Shown here piece after piece: positions 1 to 12,500 of a stretch of DNA of 64,000 bases (positions are counted from its first letter, which is position 1; every line of letters starts with the position of its first letter). Position numbers and translations under genes: made by a program. The DNA is from Triplophysa rosa (Eukaryota; Chordata; Actinopteri; Cypriniformes; Nemacheilidae). A model generated the notes under the pieces. That model had not been told where the DNA came from, made no database searches, and worked only from the letters and a program-made list of their open reading frames with translations. The stretch is from assembly GCF_024868665.1 (NCBI RefSeq), contig NC_079898.1, positions 14,864,358 through 14,928,357 on the forward strand, written 5' to 3'.

Positions 1-440
1 GGAGGGGATCAAGAAGTGGTCTGGTGATGTCCTTCAGGTGGGCCAGTACAAGTCTCTCAAATGACTTCATGACCACAGATGTTAAAGCAACAGGCCTGTA
101 GTCATTAAGTCCAGATATTTTGGGTTTCTTCTGTACAGGGATGATGGTGGAGCGTTTGAAGCATGAAGGGACTTCACACTGCTCCAAAGATCTGTTAAAA
201 ATATTAGTGAAGATGGGCGACAGCTGCTCCGCACAGACTTTCAGGCAGGAAGGTGAGACATTGTCTGGGCCTGGTGCTTTTCTGATCTTTTGTTTGCGGA
301 AAAGCTGGCAAACATCCTCTTCGCAGATCTTAAGTGCATCTTTGTGTTCATCAGAGCAAAGAAATGTATTCAACAGAAATTCGGATTCAACAGAAATATC
401 ACACTTTAATTTAAGGCTCAAAGCAAAGGTTTTGTTGCGT
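1..440 (-). mobile_element. non-LTR retrotransposon, reverse transcriptase fragment
   Basis: Read on the minus strand, this is one open frame of about 120-145 codons running off the left edge. It contains RKAPGPDNVSP and then GLNDYRPVALTSVVMKSFER, the N-terminal fingers blocks of jockey/CR1/Rex-type LINE reverse transcriptases. The catalytic YADD block would lie beyond the edge. No stop interrupts the visible part, so this copy may be young. It sits in prim2 intron 12 in the same orientation as the gene. The clade was not determined. Confidence 0.85.
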
Positions 441-597
441 GTTACATTAGAATGAATACTTAATTAAAAAGTAACAATCTCTGCATTATTTACTCTTATG
501 TACTATGCTGTTCCAAACCTGTATGCAATTATTTTTTCTGTGAAATACTGTACAAATGAAGAATTTTAAAGAATCTTCACAGTTTTGTTTCCAAGAA

Positions 598-848
598 ATG
601 GTCATCTATAGTCACCATTAAGTCCAAAATTGTAACCCTGCCTGTGAAAACCCAGATAAAGTCATTTGTTTTCCGATTGATCGTTTTCTACATAAAATCA
701 TCCTACACAATAAAAATAACATTCTGTGAAAATATAACCTTGATATCTTTAATATTGACTAAGGCCATGTTAACTTTGATGCTACAAATCTCAAAACTAG
801 CTTCAGAATTAAGCCTGGTTTTCACAAAAAGGGTCACAATTTTGATCA
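598..848. repeat. short inverted-repeat element (MITE-like)
   Basis: Two arms of about 25 bases face each other. The left arm (about 630-648) reads CAAAATTGTAACCCT near its start. The right arm (about 816-842) is its imperfect complement (AGGGTCACAATTTTG). No target duplication was recognised. It looks like a degraded non-autonomous DNA transposon. Confidence 0.4.
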
Positions 849-2126
849 GTTATTCACTTATTATGACTTATAATGACATATTAAAAGGTTCCCTATATTT
901 TTGGAGTTTGCCCAATGTCATCAGCATACATTTTGTGACAATTCTTCTAAATTCTTCTTTTATGCGTCATGGAATAAATGACAGAAAATGTTTCGAAAGA
1001 CATGATCATGAACATCACATAACATACAGCATGTTTCTACAAATGTAAAACTCTTTGCTGGGCATCTTCCCTGAAAACAAATGACAATTCTGAATATAAC
1101 CTAAGCTCCTCTTGCCAAGCAAACAACGTGTGGTTTACAAATGTATTAGCAAACCACCTTCCTCAACCTAAGAATAAACATGCATGGCATGATGTGCACG
1201 CTGGGATTAAATCCATCAAAGACAGGCATGACCTCCACATGTTCCAGCATCCACCTCAACTGTTCGACCTGTGGCACACATTTAATCTTCTCTCTGTGAG
1301 GGAGGAGCTACACTGCGACTGGATCTTACTGAGAGCTACAGCAGTTTCTCTCTCCCTGACTAGAGTCTCTCCCTTTTGACTGCAGTGTCACACTGTCAAC
1401 AGACAGGTTGAGTGAGAAGGTTGACGTTCGGCATTTTAATCACCCTACTGCCCAGGCTTTTCACATTTTCTGTGCTTTTTAATTATCCAGCGCACTGGGC
1501 AGGCTCTGCGGCGAGAGGGCCACGTGCTGAGAGAGCTCCCGGGGTGAACATCAAGCTGTTGCTTCACACACCCACAGGTCTGAGGCTCACCGAATACTCC
1601 GAGTTTATAAGGACACTGCTTGGGGTCTCCGCTGAAATTATGAATTTAATTGGATTGGAAATGTGCTACCCGTGGGCTGGCATGTCGGACTGCATTAGGC
1701 AGCCATCAGCCATTTCCCTCAACTGCACTGTGGGAGGTACAGTACCGGACGAACCATGCAGGGCTAAAACCAGTGCACCTTACAGTGGAAACATTTTCAT
1801 ATAGCACTGCTTTCACATTACTTGCATTTATATCCAGTTTGTGTTATTTCGAGGTTTGAAAAGCCATAAAACAATATAGTGTTATCTTCAGAAGTACACC
1901 ATCAACTTATATTTCCAAGTCTTTTTATAAGAAATGAAACTGTAGTTGGCACCTATCGTTGCTCTAATTTACACCTCGAATGTCCCAACCCAAAAATAAA
2001 AAATGATGGCAGATGAAATTGCACCTCTATGATTTCACTTTAATACTTATGCATTCATATGAATTGAAACTCTAACACCAGAGATAGAATGCAACATTTG
2101 ACTTCAAGTACGCCTAAACATTCTTT
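849..2126. other. prim2: prim2 intron 12, no feature recognised
   Basis: No exon with homology to the missing prim2 C-terminus, no RNA gene and no clear repeat. The part from about 1480 to 1750 is richer in GC and free of simple repeats. Short open frames here lack recognisable motifs. Confidence 0.5.
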
Positions 2127-2832
2127 TTAAAGGGACAGTTCACCCAAAATGAAAATTCTGTCATCATTTTCTCATCCTCTTGTCATTTAGAATCTGTATG
2201 ACTTTCTTTCTTCTGCAGAACACAAAGGAGATATTTGGAAGATTGTTGGTAACCGAACAGCACCAGCACCCATTCCCTTCTATGGTATAGACCAGTGGTT
2301 CTCAACTCTGGCCCGCGAGATCCACTTTCCTGCCGAGTTTAGCCCCAACTCTGATATAAAACACCTGAAGAGGCTAATCAATGACTTCAGGAACAGACGC
2401 GTTCAACTTGATGCTGGGCTGCGCAGATTGTTTGGCATATCGCACGCAATAAAGTACCGCAAGAGCGATTCAAATGCCTACCGAGCAATCTGCACTTGAA
2501 TCGCTATCGCGGTACTTAAATGTCACCCGCTGATAGATTTGCGCAGCGCCGCATTAAGTTGAACGCATCTATTCCTAAAGACGCTGATTAGCTTGTTCAG
2601 GTGTTTTATATCAGAGTTGGGGTTAAACTCGGCAGGAAAATAGATCTCGCGGGCCAGAGTTGAGAACCACTGGTATAGACCAAAACCAAAGTCAACGGGT
2701 ACCGCCATTTACCAACATTCTTCAAAATATCTTCTTTTGTGTTCTGAAAAAGAAAGTCATACGGGTTAGAAATGACAAGAGGGTGACTAAATGATGACAT
2801 CATTTTCATTTTGGGGTGAACTATCCCTTTAA
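2127..2832. mobile_element. palindromic TTAA-ended MITE, copy 1 (interrupted)
   Basis: It begins TTAAAGGGACAGTTCACCC and ends GGGGTGAACTATCCCTTTAA; the two ends are inverted repeats and the whole element is a long imperfect palindrome. This family, with AAAATTCTGTCATCATTT and AGAACACAAA internal blocks, is among the commonest repeats in cyprinid genomes. This copy is split by a hAT element at 2293-2672. Confidence 0.85.
2293..2672. mobile_element. non-autonomous hAT element nested in TTAA MITE
   Basis: Terminal inverted repeats begin CAGTGGTTCTCAACTCTGG, the classic Charlie-type hAT terminus. The two arms pair for about 70 bases, with a second internal inverted repeat. The 8-bp target duplication GTATAGAC is perfect on both sides (2285-2292 and 2673-2680) and its sequence belongs to the surrounding MITE, so this insertion came second. 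No transposase frame. Confidence 0.92.
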
Positions 2833-3494
2833 GAGCCTTTCAGCGTTGAATTTAACGGCCTTATTAAAACCAGTCGGTTAATTACATTAGTGTGTAAGGT
2901 TTATAACTCCGAGAACATTACCGCCAGGCCGGACCATCTCATTTCATTGCCCGGCCCATTGAAGCTGCTTTAATGTGCGAAAAAACCCCAGCTGAAATGA
3001 CTTTTAAGAATACTTTAAAGAATGCTCCAAATCACTGGATACAGCAAAGGTCAAAGTAATCAACACAGAGAGTTGAAGCCGTCATTACACTGGAGAATCC
3101 TGAATGTTACTGCTTTTCATCATTAATATTCCAGAAGTACAGCAGAATCATTAATATTCCACAAGTACGGCAGGGCAGGCCTTTCAGGGATGCCTTGTTA
3201 AAAATGAATTATACCCTTTTTTATAAGATTATTAGACAATTGTTCCATTTTAATTGTCAAGTTAACGTCCTTTTTGTTCACTATTTGGCATTTTTGCTTT
3301 GGTGTGTGGTTGAGTAAAGGATAATGTTTGAAACAAATCATTTTAATGAATGGCAACTTATGTTGTTATGTTTTATAAAGGCCTTTACGCACTTGAAGTT
3401 CACTTAAAGCAGAACCCCCCTTAACCCAGTGGTCACCCCTCTCTCTGCACAGTGTGCTGAGTCTGCTCAAGTGTGTTTTAGTGGTCGTACAAAC
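2833..3494. other. prim2: prim2 intron 12, proximal part
   Basis: Non-coding. A short direct repeat (AGAATCATTAATATTCC-like, about 3118-3165) occurs. Nothing else is recognised. Confidence 0.45.
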
Positions 3495-3577
3495 CTGACT
3501 GATCCCACCGGGGGAGATTTTATAGGACTGTAACTTCTGTTTCAGTAGCTCAGGGTCGCTGTGGCGGAATGGGCACC
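3495..3577 (-). CDS. prim2: prim2 exon 12 (third Fe-S cysteine)
   Basis: 83 bases, acceptor TCCTCACAG, donor GTTTGT (weak at +3 to +5). After the shared Gly it reads [20 protein letters not shown] and then SPGGISQ, identical to human. It includes cluster ligand C390. It is too short to stand out as an open frame and was found by extending exon 11. The next exon (human ILDLVKGTHY region, with the fourth cysteine) was searched for to the left edge and not found, so intron 12 is at least 3.5 kb. Confidence 0.97.
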
Positions 3578-6500
3578 CTGTGAGGAAGAGGAGGAGGAAG
3601 ATGTGATAAATGGTTTACAATCAGTCTGATCAAGTGTCTGAAAACGTGACAGTAGAAACACGATAAACCTTTTGTCTTACATGCATTGAAAACAGCAGGT
3701 GTTATCAATTAGGCTCTATGGATTTGGGCATTTTTTAAACAAATCCAAGACCACCTGCATACTAAGCAGTCATTATCTAAAGATATCGCCAGAGAAGCGA
3801 ACACGGGCCTTGCGGGGCCCGATCGCGTTTAAAATCAACATTTTGACTCGCTGTGACTCACCGTGGTAGTCGCCTTGGCTGGGTGGGTTTGACAAAATCA
3901 CCTTCATGCAACTGTAGGGGGTGTAGTCAGTGCGCTTGCCTTCCTTCCCGAACATGTGGCGGATGCTGTAGGCATATGCTTTGTCAAACTGCAGAGCGAG
4001 ACAGAGAAGAGACAGAAGGAGAGAGACACTATGAGTTTGTGAGAGAAGCGGGAGAAGGTTGCGGGTGAAGCGTAGACATCGTCGTACATCAAGCGGGTTG
4101 AGGCAGGGCGTTTTCCACTATGAAATATAGAGCTATTAGCGGCGACCTGCTGTAGTGGTGTCGCCAAACCGCAGACAGCTGTGACTGGATTATGGATAAT
4201 GTGGCTACTCTCTCTCTCTCTCCACCCAGTCTGTATTCCACCACGTTTATATTCAAATCTCTAAGTTTTCATCATCGAATCAAATAAAACAATAATTAAC
4301 ACAAAGGAAAGTCCAGCCATTCAAGCAAAAGTAAAGCTCAAACTGAAATAATAATAGTAGGGCTGGGTATCGATTCTGATGTTTCCATTCGATTACGATT
4401 CACAAGCTCTCGGTTCGATTCGATTCTCGATTCGAGTCAATGATTATAGATTTAATACAAATTCTATAGTTACATTCTATATACTTGGGAATATTGAAAC
4501 AGAACAGTCGCATACCTTGATCAAACAGGATCAGGTTATTTTACATTTAAGATACAGTATATATTTTTTTCTTCACAAAATTAGCTGTAAAGAGAGGCTG
4601 CAATCATATGAACCGCTGCCTTTTATGTGAAGGTGATGATAAATTTGACACACCAGCATTCGCCAAGTTAATTAAGCAATGAATGAATGATATGCTCCCT
4701 GTTGTAACATCCACCCATTGTAAAGTGACATCTAGTGGAAGTAGTAGCAATAACATTCACGTTAAAGAATGCTTAGTGCTTGCGGAAATATGTAAGAAAA
4801 AAATCGATTCACGGCTTTTGAGAATGGATATTGAATAGGCCGCATTTTAAAAACGATTAATTGACATTGCGATTTTAAAATACGATTAATCGATTTTGCC
4901 CAGGCCTAAATAATAGTGTATAGAACTAACAGAACAATGAAACAATATGCAGTGGGGTGAAAAACCCTGAGACCACTAGTGAAAAATGCTTTTATTTCAA
5001 TAGAGTACCTCAGAGATGACGTATTTTTGTGTGCAAACCCCGGAAATGAGTTAGCATTTTAGCATTTCCGGTTCCATCGCCCAAAGTCTATGGGTTTTTT
5101 TTAAATATTTTGTTTAAATCACCTGAAATAAGGTTTGTGGTTAACAAAACCTCTAAATATTTTCACGTTTTAATCTATGACATAAAACACACCATTTAAA
5201 GCCAGCTCGTGATTTTTTAAAGCTTTACAGTGTCTTAAAAATGGTGGTTGCTAACAAGTTGCTAACATGTTGCTACAAGCGACTATATCCTTTGGCAGGG
5301 ACGTTAGACGTCTTCACGCATATAAATCTCACAAATAAAACAACACGGGCAAAAATCTCTAAAAACATGGATGGGGATTCATTCATTACTTACCAGGGAA
5401 CAGTTTTTAATAAAGTTTTAAAAAGTTGGAGGCTTGGTGGTGGTGGTGACGTTGATATCGAGCGACCGTAGTGTAGTCTGTTTATAGCCTCATGTTAGCT
5501 TTTTACTTCTGGCGATTGTATTTAGGCTTCAATCTTCAATCTCTGAGGTACTCTATTTACTGTATATTATCATTACAAAAGTAATTAAAAATTAACATGA
5601 ATTTAAAAACTGGTTTAGTTTAGTTTTGGTATGTCCCAAACCTGACGGTTTAAGCAGTCAGGTAAGTAAACCGCCACATCCATAACAGAATTGTCACATC
5701 CATAATGGCCCACATTACTCATAAATGGGCACATGAAAATTAAAATATAACAAATGTTTTGTGCTCTATGAAAAGACATCCCTTCTTTATTTTATTGCTT
5801 TTAAATCCTACAACATATGCCGTCTCTCAAAAACATGCATCCTTTTTTGTCACATCCATAGCGCATACATTTTTCACCCCTTTAAAATAAAATAGAAAAC
5901 TCTGAACAACTCTGATCAGTGTATAGTGTTTAGTCAAATAGACGATTCAATATATATTTGTAATAAATATATTGTAAGTTTTGGTTGAAACGCTGAAATT
6001 GCTCAACTGTTCTTTAATATTCCTCCACAGAGGATTGTAATACAGCTCTGAAATGATATGAGGATGCTGTAACTGATGACACAATTTTCTATTTCAATCC
6101 CCAGGGTACAAACAAACAAAAATTATTCTCCCTGAATCCACTGCATATTCGATTCAATTTGCTGAAAGCTGATTTTGATCAAAGTCCAATGCATAACTGT
6201 AAAATGAAACACCCATGTTAGTGCAAGGTCTAAAAGACAGAAAAAGCATCTTGCGTGGCTATTATCATACAAATTAAAAATGACATTAAATCTCCCAGAG
6301 CATTACTGAGTCTTTGTGCCTGACGCAGCCATGTATATCACCCGCCCGCTTTAGAAATATGGCGTATGCTTAGGAAACCATTACACTGTTTGCATTTGAT
6401 GAGGGTCAGCACTTTCAATCTCAGCGCTGAACTCAATACACCAATCATGTACACCCTGGTAAGTATCCAAAGGCCTAAACAAGGCTTCCTAAGCTGGATA

Positions 6501-9500
6501 TGTCTGGGCTTACAGTAGAGGGGTGGAAAAGAAAGAGAGGCAAAGAGCGAGGGAAAGCATTCATTAGCCGTAGCACTCAGATGCCATTACTGTGGTAATA
6601 AAACCTATGAACTTGACAAGGTGACTATCTGCTAGGTTGCAATTAAACAGGCCATAAAATCAACCTACCCAAACAAAATTAATTATTTGATGGGTCTAGA
6701 TTCAGGCAGCCCCTCCGGGTTTACATAACACATCATTTATTTTGTTGAATTGACATCACAGACAGTATAGTATAGATATGGGCCACTTGGATTAGAATGT
6801 AGAACATGTAGAAAAGTACACCACTTAAAGGGATAGTTCACACAAAAATTAAAACGTTGTCATGAATGACTCACTCTCTAGATGTTCCAAACCTTGTAAC
6901 CAAACAGTTCTTGGCCACCATTCACTCCCATAGTAGAAAAAAATGACAATGGTAGTCAAAAGTGCCCCAGAACGGTTTGCTGTCCTACATTCTTCAAATT
7001 ATCTTCTTTTGTGTTAAACAGAAGAAAAAAATCTCAAGTAATTTTACTTACTATGGTAGTCAGTGGGGTCCAAGAACTGTTTGGTTGTAAGCATTCGTCC
7101 AAATATCTTTCTCTGTGTTCATCAGAACAAAGTAATTTTTACACAGATTTGGAACAACTCGAAGGTAAGTAAATGATGACAGAATTGTTTTTTTAGGGGT
7201 GAACTATCCCTTTAATGTAAATGCTTAATCGGCAACCGCATTGTTCTGAAATGCACATGTGCATTGACCAGACCGACCTGAGAAATGTTTTAAGTGTGAG
7301 CTTTAGAAATACTGTACATAACTTCAAAGAAATAAGTTTTAAGATTTAGTTTTTCCTTGATATTTTCTACATGCCTTTAAAACTGACAAATTCGACGTGC
7401 ATTTTTAAGCAGTAAGTCTTCCTAAGTGGCTGAGATCACATTCCGGTTTACATTTCAATCTCAATAGAGAGTCATGCTTCAAGTGTTGCGATTTAAATCT
7501 GCCTTTACTGGGTGAAACTGCTCCCTGCTGTACTGTGTGAGCTCCAAGTCAACTCGTAAATGACCGCTTCGTTCTCTGCCCTCTTAAATGTTCACACACC
7601 GGAACACAGGAAGTAAATTATATTATGTGGCAAAACAGTCGCTCTAGGGTCCCTCAGCTCACATTGACTTACAGTAAATGCTATTAGTAGGTAACCCGCA
7701 GACCGTCGCTGCTGTCGGCTGCACCATCAGCTCATTAGAATGCAACTAATTACTGCTTTAATGCCAACAGAGTCTCTCTTAATGTATGCAAATGTAAACT
7801 ATTTCAGATCTGTTGCTGAGAAAAACCTGCACAAAATAATCAGTTAATCAGTCACTTACTGCAGAGGTTATAAAAAGGCTCGGGGCATGACTTGTTCCAT
7901 ATTGGCTTCAGGCATGGCTCAGTCGGATTGTCTTATGTAAATTGAGATGGCAAGACTATTGCACATGAAAGCTTCAGTGTTTTATACCGTGAACTGAATT
8001 AAAAAAGACGAGTTTCAAATGCTTCTGTATTCCATTGATTTGCAAGCCCCTAAAATGAAAGCAATCAACATTATAACTTGACAACTTACTCACTGAAAGT
8101 GCAAAAAGCATGTTTGTTATATATAAGGTCATTAACGGCAAAACAATCTACAGTTACACAATTAGGAACAGCCTAGTAACAGCAGGAAATGGCCAATTAC
8201 AACACAGGGTATTTAAACATAATATGCTGTGTTAACTTTCCACAATGCAAAACAAGTAGTGCTTGTGTTAGTGTAAACATACTGCTGGGTTTCTACACAA
8301 CAATCTCACCATTTGGCCACAACCCAGTCCAGGCCAAGGCCAAAAACCCCTTGATATGGTCATAAAAGACTGTGCCCAAAGAGTTATCGTGCCCATTTTT
8401 CTACAGGCACCAAACAAAAGGGTTGAACACATTGCAACAAACAGCTAGTAAAAGTGAATTTAAGCTCCAGCTGCCAACCACCATATTGAAGAGAATTTTG
8501 GGACGGTGATGACAATACAAAAAAATTCTCACTAAAACACACACATGGTTTATACAGAAATCATGGAGCTAAATTTAAAACGTTTTAAGACTTTTTTTAA
8601 GACTCTTTCCATACATTTTAAGACCTCATCACCTCTTCAAGTTTTAATCGTACATTGGCTTACACTTTAACTTACATTTGCTATATACTGATTGTAAGAT
8701 AGCACAACTAAACAGTCTTAGTTTGTGATAACTCCTTATTAATGCAACATAATTCAGAAGGCCCTCAGCCATGGTTCCAACTCCTTATCCTCCAACCATT
8801 TGCATGAAAACTTGCATTTCCTCATTAGTCAACGGCGTTGTTTATCCACCGGGTGTAAATGGACCTCACACTATTCGACTACGCAATTATTAAATTCAGG
8901 GAAACTTTAGCATATGACCTCTTCGGATAAATATGAAAAGATGATACAAAATTGAATACCTTGGAAAATGGCATTTAACACTTTTTAATACTTTTTAAGG
9001 GCCTTCATTTTCTCTAAATTTCTTTGTCAACTTTTAATACTTTTTAAGACCTCGCGGACACCCAGAACACATCAGTGAATTCATATATGTGATGCGATCT
9101 GGGAAGACCCAACACATTGATACCAAATGAAAGCTGGGTTCAAGCCCTTTCCAATGTTGTTTTTATTTCGCTCATACCTTGTGTGTAGCCTTAAGTTATG
9201 GCTATTTGAATTCAGCTGAGCGCCATGATTTCCAGGAACAGAATTTGGAGAAAAAAGGTTTTAAAGTTAGGAGATAAAAATAAAAAGACAATCATGAAGT
9301 ATCACAAGTAAAAGTCACTTTACAGTGGTAAAAAAAAACATTTCCTCGTGTTCAAGTCTATAAAAATACTGTAAAAAACCATTTGAATAAAATGAAAGTA
9401 AGGAAAATGGTGCTGGGCACACTTAAGAACAAGAGCTCTGGCAGGAGTGCAAGTTTTACATTGTTTATCTTGGGCATAGTGTCTGACATTTTGATCATCC

Positions 9501-12500
9501 CTTGTATGTTTTGCGATCGCGTTCCGGAGGTGGCTCGCATGAGCAGCGGACTGGAAATAACTCCGGTGCTCCAGACGGTGAGCTCCGCCATCTAACGATA
9601 ACGTTGTATAAATAACTTTGCATGCCGTAGTTTACACAGGACTGGCGGGAGATGTGCATTGATACTCCTTCATTCTTCATGTTATGTGGTTTACTTTGAT
9701 ATGTGAACTGTCTTTGTAGTGTTAAGAGAGGGAAAGTTATTAGTGATTTTTTGCAGCTCTCCTGGCATATAAACATCAGCTGGCAACTATTTTCAGCAAT
9801 AAACAAGTTAATTTTGCCACGATATTTTCAGAGATGATAGAGAAGACGAGGTTATAGAATAATAACTTAATTAAAAAACTATTTTGACAAAAAAAAATTA
9901 CTTTCAATGTATTTTTTGCGCAACATCCGACAGGTGTTCCCAGATCGCATCACATATGTCAATCTGGGACTGCAGATAACATCACAGAAAATGTCACTCT
10001 GTCACAAACATACTGATCATAACAGGAACCTGGCATGACCACCGGCAACATGGTCCATTGTGACTGCTGCAGTTACACACCCATTTCATGTTCAATTTAA
10101 TGCCTTTCGAATGGTTAACAATAGGAACATCTGAAGAATGGCAACAGTGATGAACGGCTCTGAGTTCACATGAGATTACCTGTGAAATGTAAAGTATTCT
10201 ACAGTGGTGGCAACAGTGACAAATGTGCATAAAGCTACTGAAGTCTAAAATCACTGCTCAGGGTGGTACAATCAGAATTCCATATCTCTGACAAAAGCCA
10301 ATGCTTTGTGTTCTTAAATAATGGGGTGAGGATGGGCGAAAACGACTACAATTTCTTGAGATTGCGCTGTAAAAGGAGGAACAGAAATATAAAATTTGAG
10401 TTCAAAAGACTGATGTCTCGACAGAGACATTAAGCACGAACCCAGATGAAAGGATGAGAGGTTGGACACAGCTCTTGCCTGCCTGTGGAGCTGGCACTGA
10501 ATCTCAATGACATCCACAGCTGAAGTGCCAGAGACACGTTGTTGCTGTACTCCGGATGCATTTCACACTTAAAGATGAGTGTCTTTGTGGCCTCTGTGAT
10601 TGTTGCTTGTAAGACTGTTCTCAGTAGAGAAGCAAAGAAGAACAGCAAGAAGATAGACAGACAGACAGACAAAACAGACATAAATAACCAGACAGACAAA
10701 AAGAACATGATAGAAAAACTGACAGAACAACAGACAGTAAAAAGAAAGAAAGAGAAAGAAAAACAGACAGAAAGACAGATAATGTGACAGACAGAATAAA
10801 TATGGACAGACACAACATCAGAAATATGTGTGGATGCATGGATGGACAAACAGACGGACATACAGAGAGAAAAACAGACAGTAAAAAAAGAAAGACAGAA
10901 AGCAAGAAAATGGAAAAAGACATACACGAGACATAAGGAAGACAGACATTGATATAGAAAAAAGACAGATGAACAAAACGACAAAGACAGACAGAAAAAC
11001 AGACATTGAAAAGGAAAGACAGATAGAAAGACAGACAACAAGACAGACAGAAAGAAGACAGAAACAAAACCACAACCAGATGGAAGGATAGATAGAAAGT
11101 CAGACAGAATAAAAGACCGTTAAATTGAAAGACAGACAGAAAGAAGACAGACAACAAGACAGACAGAAAGATACCAAAACAGAAAGACAGTCAGGCGGAA
11201 GAATAGACGGACAAAAAAACAGACAGTAAAAGAGAAAGACAGACAGAAAGACAGACAGACAGAAAAAAGACAGAAACAGAATGAATGCCAGACGGAAGGA
11301 CGGACTGAGAGACAGACAGAAAAAAAACAGACAAACAGGACGACAGAAGGACCGACAGACAGAAAAACAGACAGTAAAAGAGACACAACACAGACAGAAA
11401 CCGAAAAATGGCAGACAGGAAGAAAGCTGAAAAAGAATAAAAGAAAGAACAAAAGAAAGAAAGGATTATTCCACAATGTATGAAATGTTATTTTCTCTCC
11501 TCACTCCCAACATGCAAACCAATACTTGAAGAGTCCGTTTTTAAACATTTTCAAAAATCATGTTTTTTATTATGTTATCATGTTTTTATTGTGTTTTATT
11601 GTGTTAGTTAGCTGTATTTTTTTTGTTATTGCAGCTTAAATCAAAACAAACCAACTGCAGTTTGATTGATATTAGTTGGAATGCACAATAAAAAAACATC
11701 ATTTTTGAACAACTTTAAAAACAGAGTAAATGTATAATGATGTCTCTGTCATATTTCCTGTCTTGGATTTTCATCAGTTCCTTTTTGTTGTCAATTAGCT
11801 CTGTTAAGCTATTGCGGCGTGTGCAGGCTCGGCTGGGTAAACAGCATCAACGGTTAGAGGTCTGAGTGATTGAGAGGGCCTGGTTTACTGCATACAGTAC
11901 AGGAAGAGCCTCAGGTCTCTGGGGTCCGGCGCTCTAATTAAAGACGCAGATGCTATAGGGGGTGTGGGGGATGTTTCACAAAACACAGCCGCCAAACAAG
12001 CTAGCCACTATTGTTCCGACACCGTTCCTTGTAGAGCACTTACCTTCTTGACACAGGTAAGGGGAACCAATTTTTTTCCATAAATTATCCTCCACACACT
12101 CCCTAAGGGACACATTAGGAGATGGTACGGAGACTGGCTGGAGAAAGATGGATATTATTCCCTGGCAAAACCAACAACACGAGACAATAATTCTGGCTAT
12201 GCAGGATTTCTGTTTTTACACTAAACATATTTATTTTAAAAGCAGTGTTTGTGGGATACAAATTACCCACAAGGCTATGAGACAAAGCAGCATGAAATAC
12301 AAGGTACAAGAAACAATAAAAGCATGTGCATTTCCAGCTTTGGTACGTGTACCAAGCTTTCTTGTGCTGTGGCCACGGACAGGAGGGGAATTTTAAAAAG
12401 GCATTATGGTTCAATTAAATCTGAGGATGGAGGAGAGATAGGGAGGTGTGAGATAGGGAGGATGCCCCGGCTCCCCGCATCCATCTTTTAAACCCACCCC

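Noticed and set aside
2523..2809. Overlapping minus-strand frames around 2.5-2.8 kb
   Set aside because: They lie wholly within the hAT element and the palindromic MITE and have no coding character.
1..3494. Missing prim2 C-terminal exon(s) with the fourth Fe-S cysteine
   Set aside because: Searched on the minus strand for the conserved continuation after SPGGISQ; no match with splice sites was found, so it is assumed to lie left of the window.
4358..4908. Cluster of ATCGATT sites as a transcription factor binding array
   Set aside because: The motifs are subterminal repeats of a hAT element with a perfect target duplication; no need for a regulatory explanation.
10645..11460. Regularly spaced short repeats resembling a CRISPR array
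   Set aside because: Units are degenerate 4-12 base GACA motifs without constant repeats and unique spacers, in a eukaryotic intron.
10430..11476. Minus-strand open frames of 85-203 codons rich in Leu, Ser, Val and Cys
   Set aside because: They are translations of the complement of the GACA/GAAA tandem repeat. Purine-biased repeats lack stops on the other strand; there is no domain or splice structure.
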